A stretch of DNA of 64,000 nucleotides from Nonlabens tegetincola (GTDB taxonomy: Bacteria > Bacteroidota > Bacteroidia > Flavobacteriales > Flavobacteriaceae). Below the pieces are notes generated by a model. It saw only the letters and a program-made list of their open reading frames with translations. It did no database searches and was not told the DNA's origin. How positions within the stretch are numbered: position 1 is the stretch's first letter; each line of letters begins with the position of its first letter. Made by a program: the position numbers and the translations under genes. Where the stretch lies: positions 372,001 through 436,000 of the forward strand of contig NZ_MQVV01000016.1 in NCBI RefSeq assembly GCF_002954355.1. Direction: 5' to 3'. Positions 1 to 9,404 of the stretch are shown in pieces.

Positions 1-282
1 GGCATCTGGAGCCCAAATCCTTAAAGAAATGGTATTATTAGCATCATCAGATAAATCAACATAAGTATCTAAATTAAGAGCTGCTCCATCAAAATCAACT
101 CCTGCACCTATCATTTCTAAAACGGTATTACTTGCATCCGTAGGATCTTGCAACACAGTAGCCACTGTTCCATTAAAAGCGCCCCAAGCATCATCTTCGG
201 CAACTTCAAAGTCTATAGGCATGGATTGGGAAAAACCAATAGTCCCTATAAAAACAAAAAGTAAAAAAGTAATTTTATTCAT
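1..282 (-). CDS. N-terminal part of a secreted protein (runs off the window)
   Basis: The reading frame opens with ATG at 282 and is open for 94 codons to base 1, so only the N terminus is present. The first 20 residues (MNKITFLLFVFIGTIGFSQS) are a typical signal peptide. The mature part starts MPIDFEVAEDDAWGAFNG and continues with acidic, Gly/Asp-rich sequence that looks like a beta-sandwich, similar in style to the carbohydrate-binding domains at the front of secreted Bacteroidetes polysaccharide-locus proteins. It lies downstream of, and on the same strand as, the laminarin-type gene cluster, 350 bases beyond its last gene, so it may belong to the same locus. That is inference; the family cannot be named from this fragment. 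Confidence 0.75.
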   Translation of the reverse strand, partial: MNKITFLLFVFIGTIGFSQSMPIDFEVAEDDAWGAFNGTVATVLQDPTDASNTVLEMIGAGVDFDGAALNLDTYVDLSDDANNTISLRIWAPDA

Positions 283-632
283 TTTTTTCGAGTTTAAGTT
301 ATTGTTTAAAGTTAATATGTTGATATTGTGTTACCTTATAAATCCACAATACATAAATTATACAGTTTAAAATTAACATTCTTGTTATTACAACAATTTT
401 CAATTATTTGATTTTCAAATCATTAACATAGACAAAATATTATAGTTCATCACTATTAGTTCCTGTTTGTTGAGGTTTTGTTGAGTTGAAAATTTCATTT
501 AAAAACACAACTATATCGTTTGAAATATTTTGTATTTAATTAAAAATGTCATTTCCAAAGGCCTAAAAATTTCAGTTTAATTATGACAACAACGGTTTCA
601 TTCAAATCCCAAAATCATTTTAAATTTTCGTA
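283..632. other. Gene-free AT-rich gap
   Basis: About 350 bases between the symporter-GH17 gene and the partial secreted-protein gene. It is very AT-rich, has stops in all frames and no copy of the chromosomal palindrome. I see no convincing terminator hairpin after the symporter gene and no exact TAnnTTTG promoter, although the partial gene probably has its own promoter here. Confidence 0.5.
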
Positions 633-2981
633 TTAATATTTTAATTTTTCATTTTCATCCCATAGTCCCCATCTTCCTCCTAATTCACCTTCAAATCGAA
701 CCTTCCATGATTCATCAAATGATGAAAAATGGAACACAGATACATCATTATCTGTAGCCCAGGTTTGTGTTTCAATAAAATATCTGATAGCATTAAAATG
801 AGATGGATGTGCGCGCTCAACCGACTGTCCTTGACTAGGCCAGCCCGTTTCGGCAATAACAACTTCTTTACCTTTAGAAACACTACTGGCAACACCATAC
901 ATAGTTCTTAAATAATCTAAAGATTCATCTATTGCGATTCCTTCCCAAAATGGATAACAATTGACTAATAAAATATCACAAGCCTCAACTAGTGAAGGTC
1001 TTTGATAATATTCAAAATAGGTATCAACATAGCCTATTAAAACGTCTTTATTACTTGTAGCTGCCTTAACACGGTTTATGTACTCGATAAGTTGTTCTTC
1101 AGAAATATCATTTCTCAAAAGAACTTCGTTACCTACAGCAGCAACCTGTACTTTATCGTTTTGAATCAATTTTATTAATGCCTCGATTTCTTGCTCATTG
1201 CGTTCTAGATCTTCACTGATCCATGCTCCTGCAAGAACTTTAGTACCATATTGCTGAGCGATATTGGGAATTAACTCATTTCCTTCCGTACATGAAAAAG
1301 ATCTTATCCACTCAGTATGAGGTTGGATAATTTTCATACGCCTCCTTATCTGATTTTCAGAAAGTAAATCTCCTATATTTTGTCCCTTAACATAGGGACT
1401 AAATGATAATCCCTTAACTCCTTTAGATAGAAGTTCTCTAAACATCAGTTTAATTTGTGGTAGCTCAACCCTATCAAAATTATAAGGACTAGTATAAGGT
1501 GGTAGTTGAATTTCTGAATTGACATCTAAAAAATTATTTGAACCATAAGTGTCCCTTGTATTTTCAATATCAGATTTTCTCTTATCTAATTCTTTCCTTA
1601 TTGCATTGGCACGATCTTCAGTAACGCTGTAGTCTTTCATTACATACATGGCAATAAGAGTACCTATTAATGGGAAAAAACAAAAGAATGCATGCAATCC
1701 ATCGACTGATGCTTGTTGTTCCACTGTAGGTATTTCGGCTTCAAATCCTACGATCCAAATAATTACACCACTTAATGCACCAGCTATAGCAAATCCTACT
1801 TTAACCATCCACCAATAGATAGCACCAAATATCCCTTCTCTACGTTTACCAGAATTTAATTCATCAATGTCTATTACATCGGCAGTCATAGACATCATAA
1901 TGGTAAATAAACTACCTATTCCAAAAGAGAAAAATGGTAAGGCAATGATATACATCCAAGGTTTACCAGGAATAAAAAGAAAGTACAACATCACATATCC
2001 TATAATGGAAATGAACTGACTAATCATAAAGGCCTTTTTCTTACCAAATTTCTTTGACATACGAGCAACTACGGGAATTACTAAAAAGGTGGTTCCTAGT
2101 GCTCCCAAACACCCAAACATGGAAACCCATATACCAGCATCACCTGCATTTCCATTAAAAAGTTTATAAACGATTACAAAAAAAGTAAGTGAGGCTACAG
2201 TATTGAATGCATTGAAAATAAAGAAGGTAGAAATACATAGCTTTTTAAATTCTTTTATTTTGAAAGCCTCTTTAAAACTCTCAATAATTTTCATAAAACT
2301 TCCACCTATGTTATTTAATGTAAGTGGCTCATAATCTTCATTCAAAGTAGATTTACTTTTGATAAAAAGAGCAGGCACAATGGCACAAACAGCACATGGA
2401 ATCGCTACCCAGATCGCTAATTCTCTTGCAGCAACGTCGGCAGATGGAAACCATGATTCATCATACATGATAATCCAAAATAATGGCGCAAATACCCATG
2501 CCCATTGACCTATCCATTGAGCAATCGCCATAATATTTGTGCGTTCATGAAAATCCTCGCTCATTTCATAGCCCATTGCCACATAAGGAACGCTAAATAA
2601 AGTAAGTCCCAGATAAAAAAGCGCAGACCAAGAAAAGAAGTACCAAAAATTATACTGAACAGAATTTTCTTTAAATAGTTGCCACATAAAAATGTACGCG
2701 ATACCCATCACAATTCCTCCTACTAGAACATACTGCCTTCTTCTACCCCATTTAGATTTGGTATTATCAGAGATGAATCCCATAATAGGATCTGTTATAG
2801 CATCAAATAATCTAGGGAACAAATAAATCATCGCCCATAACAAACCTGTGAACTTTAAATCTTCAACAAGTACTACCATAAAAATTCCCAAAATGGCAGG
2901 AAACATTTGATTGGCAAACATTCCAATACCAAATGCAATTTTTTGAGCCATAGGGACCTTTGTCGAAGTTGAATAAGCCAT
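633..2981 (-). CDS. GPH-family sugar symporter fused to a GH17 beta-1,3-glucanase domain
   Basis: One 782-residue frame carries two proteins. Residues 1 to about 450 are a 12-helix MFS transporter of the glycoside-pentoside-hexuronide:cation symporter family, with the signature FDAITDPIMGFISD followed by WGRRR near residues 59-82. After a charged linker (about 455-490) comes a glycoside hydrolase family 17 domain (about 505-782) with the acid/base Glu619 in AVGNEV and the nucleophile Glu711 in IAETGWPS. GPH proteins have both ends in the cytosol, so the hydrolase should face the cytoplasm and cut laminari-oligosaccharides as they enter; this is inference. The gene lies 3 bases after the GH30 gene in the same direction. 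The fusion is continuous with no internal stop or frameshift. Confidence 0.9.
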   Translation of the reverse strand: MAYSTSTKVPMAQKIAFGIGMFANQMFPAILGIFMVVLVEDLKFTGLLWAMIYLFPRLFDAITDPIMGFISDNTKSKWGRRRQYVLVGGIVMGIAYIFMWQLFKENSVQYNFWYFFSWSALFYLGLTLFSVPYVAMGYEMSEDFHERTNIMAIAQWIGQWAWVFAPLFWIIMYDESWFPSADVAARELAIWVAIPCAVCAIVPALFIKSKSTLNEDYEPLTLNNIGGSFMKIIESFKEAFKIKEFKKLCISTFFIFNAFNTVASLTFFVIVYKLFNGNAGDAGIWVSMFGCLGALGTTFLVIPVVARMSKKFGKKKAFMISQFISIIGYVMLYFLFIPGKPWMYIIALPFFSFGIGSLFTIMMSMTADVIDIDELNSGKRREGIFGAIYWWMVKVGFAIAGALSGVIIWIVGFEAEIPTVEQQASVDGLHAFFCFFPLIGTLIAMYVMKDYSVTEDRANAIRKELDKRKSDIENTRDTYGSNNFLDVNSEIQLPPYTSPYNFDRVELPQIKLMFRELLSKGVKGLSFSPYVKGQNIGDLLSENQIRRRMKIIQPHTEWIRSFSCTEGNELIPNIAQQYGTKVLAGAWISEDLERNEQEIEALIKLIQNDKVQVAAVGNEVLLRNDISEEQLIEYINRVKAATSNKDVLIGYVDTYFEYYQRPSLVEACDILLVNCYPFWEGIAIDESLDYLRTMYGVASSVSKGKEVVIAETGWPSQGQSVERAHPSHFNAIRYFIETQTWATDNDVSVFHFSSFDESWKVRFEGELGGRWGLWDENEKLKY

Positions 2982-2984
2982 GAG

Positions 2985-4487
2985 TTAATTTTTAGGTTTG
3001 ATTACAATCGTTTGAATTGCTTGAGCGTCTACAGTAATTTTAGTTTCGCTTTCGCGAAAGCGAACACCTTCAAAATTCAATTGAAAGTTTATTTTATTCT
3101 CTCCTTCATTAAAAACTACTACCACAATGGATCCATCTGGGTTTTGCGCTGCTGTAGCGATTAAATCTGTATCAGTCCACTTAATATCCAGCACCACTGC
3201 ATCTGGTCTTATGAACCTGCTGAAATGAGTCATTACGTAATAAAGCGGTGTGAAATACACCTCATCACTTTCTGTATCTACTAATACTGGGGCAGCGCAC
3301 CAATTTTTAAACCAGTTAGGACCACCTTGTTTATCTAGAACCATGTTCCAATCTACCCAACCGTCAACCCAATTGTTCAAACATCCAATAATGTCTCGAG
3401 CATAACGGTTTACTGGAGCGTATTTAGGATGCAAATGTTTTTGGTCCTCTGGTGCCCAATCCCAACCCCAATCGGTAGCTTCTTTTTTCCAGTACCAGGC
3501 ATCATTCTTCCATACTGGCACCTCGCTATCAATACATCCTTCTGTTTCGATCAGGTATTTAGTAGGCGCTTTTTCATGCGCATACTGTAATTCCTCTGGA
3601 AAGACTTCATAGGTACTTTCATACCAGTGAATAGCCGTACCATCATAGTATTTAGAACTTTCTTGCGAGGCGTACATTACATCTACCCATTCTCTAATTC
3701 CTGCACGATTTTGGTCATAACCTAGAATGATTTTATCGCCATATCCCTTTTCCTCTAGATGTGGACCTAAATGATGTTGAACAAACTGGGTCATTTCTTC
3801 GGGTGTGTAATGCATGCTTTCCCAATTATCACCATTACCGTGTGGTTCATTTTCTACTGTGAAACCCCAGATAGGAATTCCTTTTTTTTCATATTCTTCT
3901 ACGTACTTTGAAAAAAATAATGCCCACGTATCATAATATTCTGGCAGTAGCTTTCCTCCTACCCATTCCTTGTTATCCTTCATCCATGGCGGCGCTGTCC
4001 ATGGTGATGCAAACAATTTAAATCCATCGGGTGAGATTTTCATAGCCTCTTTAATCATGGGGATAATGTCGGCCTCATCCTCTTTAACAGTAAAATGCTG
4101 GAGTTCCAAATCGTCTTCTACGGGAGCATATGAATATTGGGATAAAGAGAAATCACAGCTATTCATGTGCGTTCTATTTAGGGAATAATTTGCACCATCT
4201 GCACTGAAATAGGCTTCTAATACCTCTCGCCGTTTTGATTTACTCAAATTGTTTAATAGATAAGCACTACTTTCAGTAAACGCACCTCCAAATCCAGTAA
4301 TCTTTTGATATGTTTTATCTGGATTAATGTTAATGGTAGAAACACTATCCAACTGTTCAAAAACTTGAACCTGAGAAAGACTGTTACCAGCCGCTGATGT
4401 TTCATACACCGTAATATCAAAGGGTGTTTGCTCTGTACAACTCAACAGGCTACCAATTGTAAGTAAGGAAAGTAAGCTCTTCTTCAT
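2985..4487 (-). CDS. GH30 glycoside hydrolase lipoprotein (laminarin branch-cleaving type)
   Basis: The 500-residue protein begins with a lipoprotein signal (MKKSLLSLLTIGSLLSC, lipid Cys17). The rest is a GH30 TIM barrel with a C-terminal beta domain. The acid/base is Glu214 in VENEPHG and the nucleophile is probably Glu316 in IETEGC, aligned with the EAC motif of glucosylceramidase-type GH30 enzymes. GH30 enzymes of marine flavobacterial laminarin loci remove beta-1,6-linked glucose branches, which fits the GH17 and GH16 neighbours. Its ATG overlaps the stop of the upstream GH17 gene by one base (TAATG), indicating translational coupling. A copy of the chromosomal palindrome lies in frame near the C terminus and encodes RFRES. 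Confidence 0.9.
   Translation of the reverse strand: MKKSLLSLLTIGSLLSCTEQTPFDITVYETSAAGNSLSQVQVFEQLDSVSTININPDKTYQKITGFGGAFTESSAYLLNNLSKSKRREVLEAYFSADGANYSLNRTHMNSCDFSLSQYSYAPVEDDLELQHFTVKEDEADIIPMIKEAMKISPDGFKLFASPWTAPPWMKDNKEWVGGKLLPEYYDTWALFFSKYVEEYEKKGIPIWGFTVENEPHGNGDNWESMHYTPEEMTQFVQHHLGPHLEEKGYGDKIILGYDQNRAGIREWVDVMYASQESSKYYDGTAIHWYESTYEVFPEELQYAHEKAPTKYLIETEGCIDSEVPVWKNDAWYWKKEATDWGWDWAPEDQKHLHPKYAPVNRYARDIIGCLNNWVDGWVDWNMVLDKQGGPNWFKNWCAAPVLVDTESDEVYFTPLYYVMTHFSRFIRPDAVVLDIKWTDTDLIATAAQNPDGSIVVVVFNEGENKINFQLNFEGVRFRESETKITVDAQAIQTIVIKPKN
3047..3062. repeat. Palindrome copy 1 (inside GH30 gene)
   Basis: Perfect 16-base palindrome CGCTTTCGCGAAAGCG inside the GH30 coding sequence. Read in frame it gives VRFRESE near the C terminus. 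The outer TTA/TAA flanks of the intergenic copies are absent. Confidence 0.95.
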
Positions 4488-5749
4488 TATTGTCCTCTTT
4501 TTATTGGTGGTGTACTCACTGATTTAAGCAGGGCAATCTCATCTCCGTTAAAGGTTTTATTGATTGGATTACCATCTCTAGAGAGATTTTTATATAGGTC
4601 TTGATCTACGAGGTCCCACAAAGCATATTTTGCCTGACCGTTTACAGAAAACAATCCGAAGTGATTTTCACTTCCTTGCGGATTTTCAGCGTCTTTCCAC
4701 TTCTCATCAAAAGCCTCAAAATAGAAACAAGTAACCTGATTCTTTATAGACCATTCTCTTATAAGCTTGTAATAAATACCTGCTTTGTATTCATCAACTG
4801 CTTTTGAACCTGTTTTTCCATATAACTCATTAGAGAAACTCGCCCAGCCCGTTTCACCTATATAGACAGGTTTATCTTCACCTATACTCTGTACATAATT
4901 AACCACGCTTTCATACTGATTAATAGCATACTGCAAGGATTGCTGCATAACTATTTCGATTTGCTTTTCTTTAGAAAGTCGCGCTTCATTTTCTTGGACA
5001 CCCCAAAAAACAGGGTTGTAATGCGTGTCATGCATAGGATAAGTATGGATGGAGATAAAATCAACCTCGCGTATCAATTCATTCAAAGCTGGTACATGAT
5101 ATTGTGTATCGCCGCCGCCCCAACTTGCAAAATTATCTGAACTTGTAATCCATAAATTGGTAGGTAGCTGTCCTTGTTTTTTAAGATCCTGGAGATGTTT
5201 TACCCATTTTAAGATAATGTCTGGCTGGACATAATAACTGGTCGCCCATTTAACCATTGCCTCGTTTCCTACTGCGATTATTTTAATAATGTCAGGATAT
5301 TCTTGAGCTAGGGCTACAGCTCTGCCTATCTCGTCTTCATTTTGTTCACTTTCAATATCGTGGTTCACGGGCTTTCCTGTCCACGCATTTTTACAATCGA
5401 TCCATGCTCCTAACATGACATACATTTCAAAATCAGGATTTTCAGCTTTTAGTTGTCTTATTGCCTTCAAAACGTTGGTGGCGTGCGGCAACTGTACATT
5501 ATAGGTGCGAATAAGTCTCACATCCATAGCATTTAAAATTCTTAAATCCTCTTTTATTTGATCGATCGTTGGTTGCTTATCACGAGTCATTTCCCTGTAT
5601 CCACCATAGCACATGGCTTGATAATTTGATTGGGACAACAACTCTTGAGCAGTCATATTCTTATAGGTTTTTAGAGATGGTTCCACGACTTCTTTTTTAC
5701 AACTATTTAATAGAAGTAATAGAAGAAATAATGTCAATGGAATTCTCAT
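4487..5749 (-). CDS. GH17 glucan endo-1,3-beta-glucosidase lipoprotein
   Basis: A 420-residue lipoprotein (signal MRIPLTLFLLLLLLNSC, lipid Cys17) consisting of a single GH17 TIM barrel. The catalytic acid/base is Glu163 in IAVGNEAM and the nucleophile Glu299 in YIGETGWAS. GH17 enzymes cleave internal beta-1,3-glucosidic bonds; as a lipoprotein this one acts in the periplasm or at the cell surface on laminarin pieces. It is coupled to the GH30 gene by a TAATG overlap. The 58-base gap upstream, toward the phosphorylase gene, is mostly occupied by a 24-base copy of the chromosomal palindrome. It is the second GH17 catalytic domain in the locus; the other is fused to the symporter. Confidence 0.92.
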   Translation of the reverse strand: MRIPLTLFLLLLLLNSCKKEVVEPSLKTYKNMTAQELLSQSNYQAMCYGGYREMTRDKQPTIDQIKEDLRILNAMDVRLIRTYNVQLPHATNVLKAIRQLKAENPDFEMYVMLGAWIDCKNAWTGKPVNHDIESEQNEDEIGRAVALAQEYPDIIKIIAVGNEAMVKWATSYYVQPDIILKWVKHLQDLKKQGQLPTNLWITSSDNFASWGGGDTQYHVPALNELIREVDFISIHTYPMHDTHYNPVFWGVQENEARLSKEKQIEIVMQQSLQYAINQYESVVNYVQSIGEDKPVYIGETGWASFSNELYGKTGSKAVDEYKAGIYYKLIREWSIKNQVTCFYFEAFDEKWKDAENPQGSENHFGLFSVNGQAKYALWDLVDQDLYKNLSRDGNPINKTFNGDEIALLKSVSTPPIKRGQ

Positions 5750-5776
5750 TTTTTATTTATCATTTTTAGGTTATTG

Positions 5777-5800
5777 TTTACGCTTTCGCGAAAGCGTAAA
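5777..5800. repeat. Palindrome copy 2 (intergenic, 24-base form)
   Basis: The core CGCTTTCGCGAAAGCG at 5781-5796 is flanked by TTTA and TAAA, giving a perfect 24-base palindrome in the gap between the phosphorylase and GH17 genes. On the transcribed minus strand no T-run follows it, so it does not look like an intrinsic terminator. Confidence 0.95.
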
Positions 5801-5807
5801 AACTATT

Positions 5808-8800
5808 CTATTTTAAATCTTCAAATACATGTACTTCTATCATCTTCACGAGCCCTGATCGTTTAAAAATCTCACGACTGTGCTGTGCCGTAAGTTGTCT
5901 TTCACCTTGCTCAATAACATTACCATCAGACAGGTGTAGACGAATGATATTTTCTTTACTCTTGTGGTAAATTACTGGTACTTGACAGTAGGTAAATGCG
6001 AGAGAATTTTTAGATATAGCTATAGATTGTGCCTCTTGATTTACATCTAAATATTTAAATTCTGTACTTGAGGTGAGAAATTCGGCAGCTCTTAACAATT
6101 TTGGTTCAAATTGAATTTTACCATCTGTCACGATGATACCTAACTCTCCTATTCTACAAAGTATATCTTCTTTTACTTGACCAGTCATCCCTGGTTGCTG
6201 AGCTCCTTTTGTTGCAGGTGTGTGAGAATACGGATCTGTAGGGAAAGCACCATATAATTGCGGTGTTTTATGAACTCCAATTCCTGCTTGAACTTCATAG
6301 TAATGATCTAGTAAAAAGCCTATAGTTTTAGGATCTATGTTTTCTTTTATGGCTGCTAAAACAGTTTCTTGAATAGCTAATAATAGCTTAGAAACCATAT
6401 GCCAATAAATCGATCCTAAACCTTCATAACCAAAGAAGGTTCCCGATCTACCAGTAAATTCTTTATGATTAAACACTTCTTCAAAAATTTCCTCTAGTAA
6501 AGAAGACTCTTGATGTATCAACGGTGCATAGCTTTCATCTAATTCTTTAATTGAATTTCGAAGGCTATCGACATTATTAAATTGACCGCTAAAGTGATAA
6601 TCTCCAATTACATCCTGAGTAATGATTTGCTTGTTATTATTTTCTACTAGTTTTTGAAGTAATTGAGAAGATTCAACTAGATGTTTTGGAATAATGTTCT
6701 TATCAGTAAAACCTTTAAGCTCTTTGTTGGGATATAGTATATAGCTGTATTGATCTACACGGAATAAAGAACTTTGTTTTAAGGCGTTTAGTACATCAAG
6801 TGACTTATGGGCATTCAAATATCCAGAGCTGAGCACTGCCACCTGACCTTCTAACATTTCTGATAAATAAGAAATTTCTATTTCATCACCCTTTATAGTC
6901 ATCAAGTTATAGGCGTGGTATAAATTATCCTTACGCTTATTTGCTACGATACTATGATCTAAATATTTGAGTGAGATTTGTACAAATCTCTTTACCGTAT
7001 CGGTTTTTACCTCAGTTTTATTACCTGAAAATCTTTGGTTATAAATTAAATGACGGTACTCACTTGCTGCGATACCTAATTCATCAAGTATTGATTTCCT
7101 TGTCTTATTATCAATAGCTCCGTTAAGAACTTTCTCATAATTGTTTAATGTGGTAAGCAGTGACTCGAAATAAACGACAAATTCTTGCGAAAAAGAATAT
7201 GTAGCTTCTTCTGATTGATCTAGTATTTTATGAGTGAAGTTCAAAAACCTACGCAAGTAATAGAGAGTTACCATGCTTACACCATTACCTACTAGAGCAT
7301 TATTTGCATCATTCCATTCTGGTCGTTGGGTATTTAACCATATTCCAGCTTCAGGAATGAAGTTTGACATTTTGGCCAGAACAGTTGCAAGTAATTTTTC
7401 TAAGAAATTAACCTTATAAATGGTTTCGTTTTGGCTTTTTAATAAAGCTCCATCTACTCCTATTTCTAATCTTTGATTCTCTATATACTCTTGTGCCTTA
7501 TGATCAAAATCAATCGTATCCTTAGGGTTATTACAAATGTCTTGATAAGGTTTGATAACATAAGGTACGTTGGCGTACACGAATAATTCCTGAGAGAAAT
7601 AACTGATTAATTCTCCTGGGTGATAATTTTCTTGAAACTCTAAAAATTTAAGTAAGTATATGATTTGATGATCGCCCCAATACCCTATGTAAGACCATGG
7701 ATCATCTTCTTCAATCGTTTCCCAATCAAATCCTCCTTTTGTTACTCGGTAAGGATTATAACCGTCAAACGTAGTGGCATTTAAAAATTTATGAATCATT
7801 CCTTCCATAAACTCAGGATAACTGTGTGCAAGCGCTTCCCAATTCTGGAAAATATCTCGCCAGTTACCTTGATAGTCAAGAATCTTTGACCCATCTACTT
7901 CATCACGAGTATTGATTGAAAATTTATTCCATGGACGACTAGGGTCTCCATGTCTTCTACTGAATTTTAAAGGTAAATATTCTAAACACAGTCGTTTTAA
8001 ATCTATATCGCTGGATACATCTACAAAGTGTTGTAAATCAAATAAGGTAAAAACACTAGGTAATTTCTCTATTTGCTCCTTTAGTGAAGCATAAACCTGT
8101 TTATTCGCTTCCTCCAGGTAACTTTTAAAATCAAGTTTTTCAATGTTATAACCTTCATCAAAGATTCCACCACGCATGATGTTAAACATGGTATTTGCAA
8201 AATGTCTATTATTGATTAATGGGTCCTCAGTTAACTGTATTCCGTCACTTGCGGCGGTTAAAGCTATAAGTTGTTCAGTTCCTTTTTCAATTGAGGCAAG
8301 AATGTTTTGATACAGGTTTTTATCAGATTCAATTTGTTGTGCAATTTCATGAACATCACCTATGGTTTTATCTACATCAGCAATAAACATCCATTCTTTG
8401 GATTCATTTGCTTCAAGATCAATGAAACTACCATTAAAATAGGCACCTTTTTCTGCCTTAATATCATACTCATTGAATAGACTTTTCCCTTTTCTAAAAT
8501 CGTTGACTTGTCTATTAGAAAGTAAATAAGTTGCATTATCCAGTCCTAGAGACCAACATATGTTTGCCATCAACGATTCACTAGGCTCCGCCTTATCTAC
8601 GATTACAGCACTAAGAGTAAGTAATCCTATACCTGAACCTGCATGTAGCTCAGACCTTTTGTATGCATCAACTAGATTGCTAGATGCTTTTTGTAAATCC
8701 TCTCCTACATTTGCTGGTAATAAATCCTGTAATCCATCAAGAATTTCACATTGTATTGCTGTTTCATTATGATTGAGTAGCTCTGATATTCTTACAAAAC

Positions 8801-9257
8801 CAAATTGATCTGATGAGTTCCAGCTATACTTAATGGTAAGCTTAAGATCATGATTAATTTCCTCAAACAGTACTTTATTACCGTATTTATTTTTATAAAG
8901 ATTTCTGGTAGTCTTGTATATACCTTCATACCTATCAGAAAATGGTTCCCACAGGTAGGTTTCATTCTCAATTGTGGCTTTTATGATCGTTTTACTGCCT
9001 GTAGAATCAGCATTTCTGGTTATTTTATCATCTGTATAGTATGGAAACAAGGCGTGATCGCTATTCTTACGACCAGCTGTTAAACCTCCATTACTAGATA
9101 TAAACATCCAGTGATTGTAAGCGCTCACAATACTCATAAAGAATGGACGCATCGCATCTACATTACTAATTTTGTAGTAACTCTCACCTTTTATATCAAC
9201 AAGACTTCCCTTAACTTCCTTTTCTTTAAAAGAAATATTTTGACTTCCTAACTTCAT
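5808..9257 (-). CDS. Large cytoplasmic beta-1,3-oligoglucan phosphorylase (GH149-like)
   Basis: The 1149-residue protein has no signal peptide (MKLGSQNISFKEK), so it should act in the cytosol. Length and overall character fit the GH149/GH161 phosphorylases related to GH94, which split beta-1,3-gluco-oligosaccharides with phosphate to give glucose 1-phosphate. Aromatic-rich blocks such as DPWSYIGYWGDHQIIYLLKF near residues 515-535 and PEWNDANNALVG near 645-655 look like the (alpha/alpha)6 catalytic core; the Asp of WNDANN, about residue 648, is my candidate general acid. Its position among GH16, GH17 and GH30 genes and a sugar symporter supports a role on imported laminari-oligosaccharides. 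GH161 is the main alternative; the exact family needs a profile search. Confidence 0.72.
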   Translation of the reverse strand: MKLGSQNISFKEKEVKGSLVDIKGESYYKISNVDAMRPFFMSIVSAYNHWMFISSNGGLTAGRKNSDHALFPYYTDDKITRNADSTGSKTIIKATIENETYLWEPFSDRYEGIYKTTRNLYKNKYGNKVLFEEINHDLKLTIKYSWNSSDQFGFVRISELLNHNETAIQCEILDGLQDLLPANVGEDLQKASSNLVDAYKRSELHAGSGIGLLTLSAVIVDKAEPSESLMANICWSLGLDNATYLLSNRQVNDFRKGKSLFNEYDIKAEKGAYFNGSFIDLEANESKEWMFIADVDKTIGDVHEIAQQIESDKNLYQNILASIEKGTEQLIALTAASDGIQLTEDPLINNRHFANTMFNIMRGGIFDEGYNIEKLDFKSYLEEANKQVYASLKEQIEKLPSVFTLFDLQHFVDVSSDIDLKRLCLEYLPLKFSRRHGDPSRPWNKFSINTRDEVDGSKILDYQGNWRDIFQNWEALAHSYPEFMEGMIHKFLNATTFDGYNPYRVTKGGFDWETIEEDDPWSYIGYWGDHQIIYLLKFLEFQENYHPGELISYFSQELFVYANVPYVIKPYQDICNNPKDTIDFDHKAQEYIENQRLEIGVDGALLKSQNETIYKVNFLEKLLATVLAKMSNFIPEAGIWLNTQRPEWNDANNALVGNGVSMVTLYYLRRFLNFTHKILDQSEEATYSFSQEFVVYFESLLTTLNNYEKVLNGAIDNKTRKSILDELGIAASEYRHLIYNQRFSGNKTEVKTDTVKRFVQISLKYLDHSIVANKRKDNLYHAYNLMTIKGDEIEISYLSEMLEGQVAVLSSGYLNAHKSLDVLNALKQSSLFRVDQYSYILYPNKELKGFTDKNIIPKHLVESSQLLQKLVENNNKQIITQDVIGDYHFSGQFNNVDSLRNSIKELDESYAPLIHQESSLLEEIFEEVFNHKEFTGRSGTFFGYEGLGSIYWHMVSKLLLAIQETVLAAIKENIDPKTIGFLLDHYYEVQAGIGVHKTPQLYGAFPTDPYSHTPATKGAQQPGMTGQVKEDILCRIGELGIIVTDGKIQFEPKLLRAAEFLTSSTEFKYLDVNQEAQSIAISKNSLAFTYCQVPVIYHKSKENIIRLHLSDGNVIEQGERQLTAQHSREIFKRSGLVKMIEVHVFEDLK

Positions 9258-9335
9258 TAACTAAATAATAATCAATATTTTACAAAAAACATTTTGGAAC
9301 AATCGGCATGTAATCGTCCTAGTAGCTTCATATTG

Positions 9336-9357
9336 TTACGCTTTCGCGAAAGCGTAA
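9336..9357. repeat. Palindrome copy 3 (intergenic, 22-base form)
   Basis: The core CGCTTTCGCGAAAGCG at 9339-9354 has TTA and TAA flanks, making a perfect 22-base palindrome. It sits in the 147-base gap between the GH16 gene and the phosphorylase gene, both on the minus strand. Confidence 0.95.
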
Positions 9358-9404
9358 AAACAAAAACTATCCTGCTTGAATTAAAAATTTATATTTCCTA
9401 CTTG

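Noticed and set aside
5777-5800. The intergenic palindromes as intrinsic terminators
   Set aside because: No T-run follows the hairpin in the direction of the adjacent minus-strand genes (the A-run is on the plus-strand side), several copies lie between divergent genes or inside coding sequence, and true terminators with other stems are present at operon ends.
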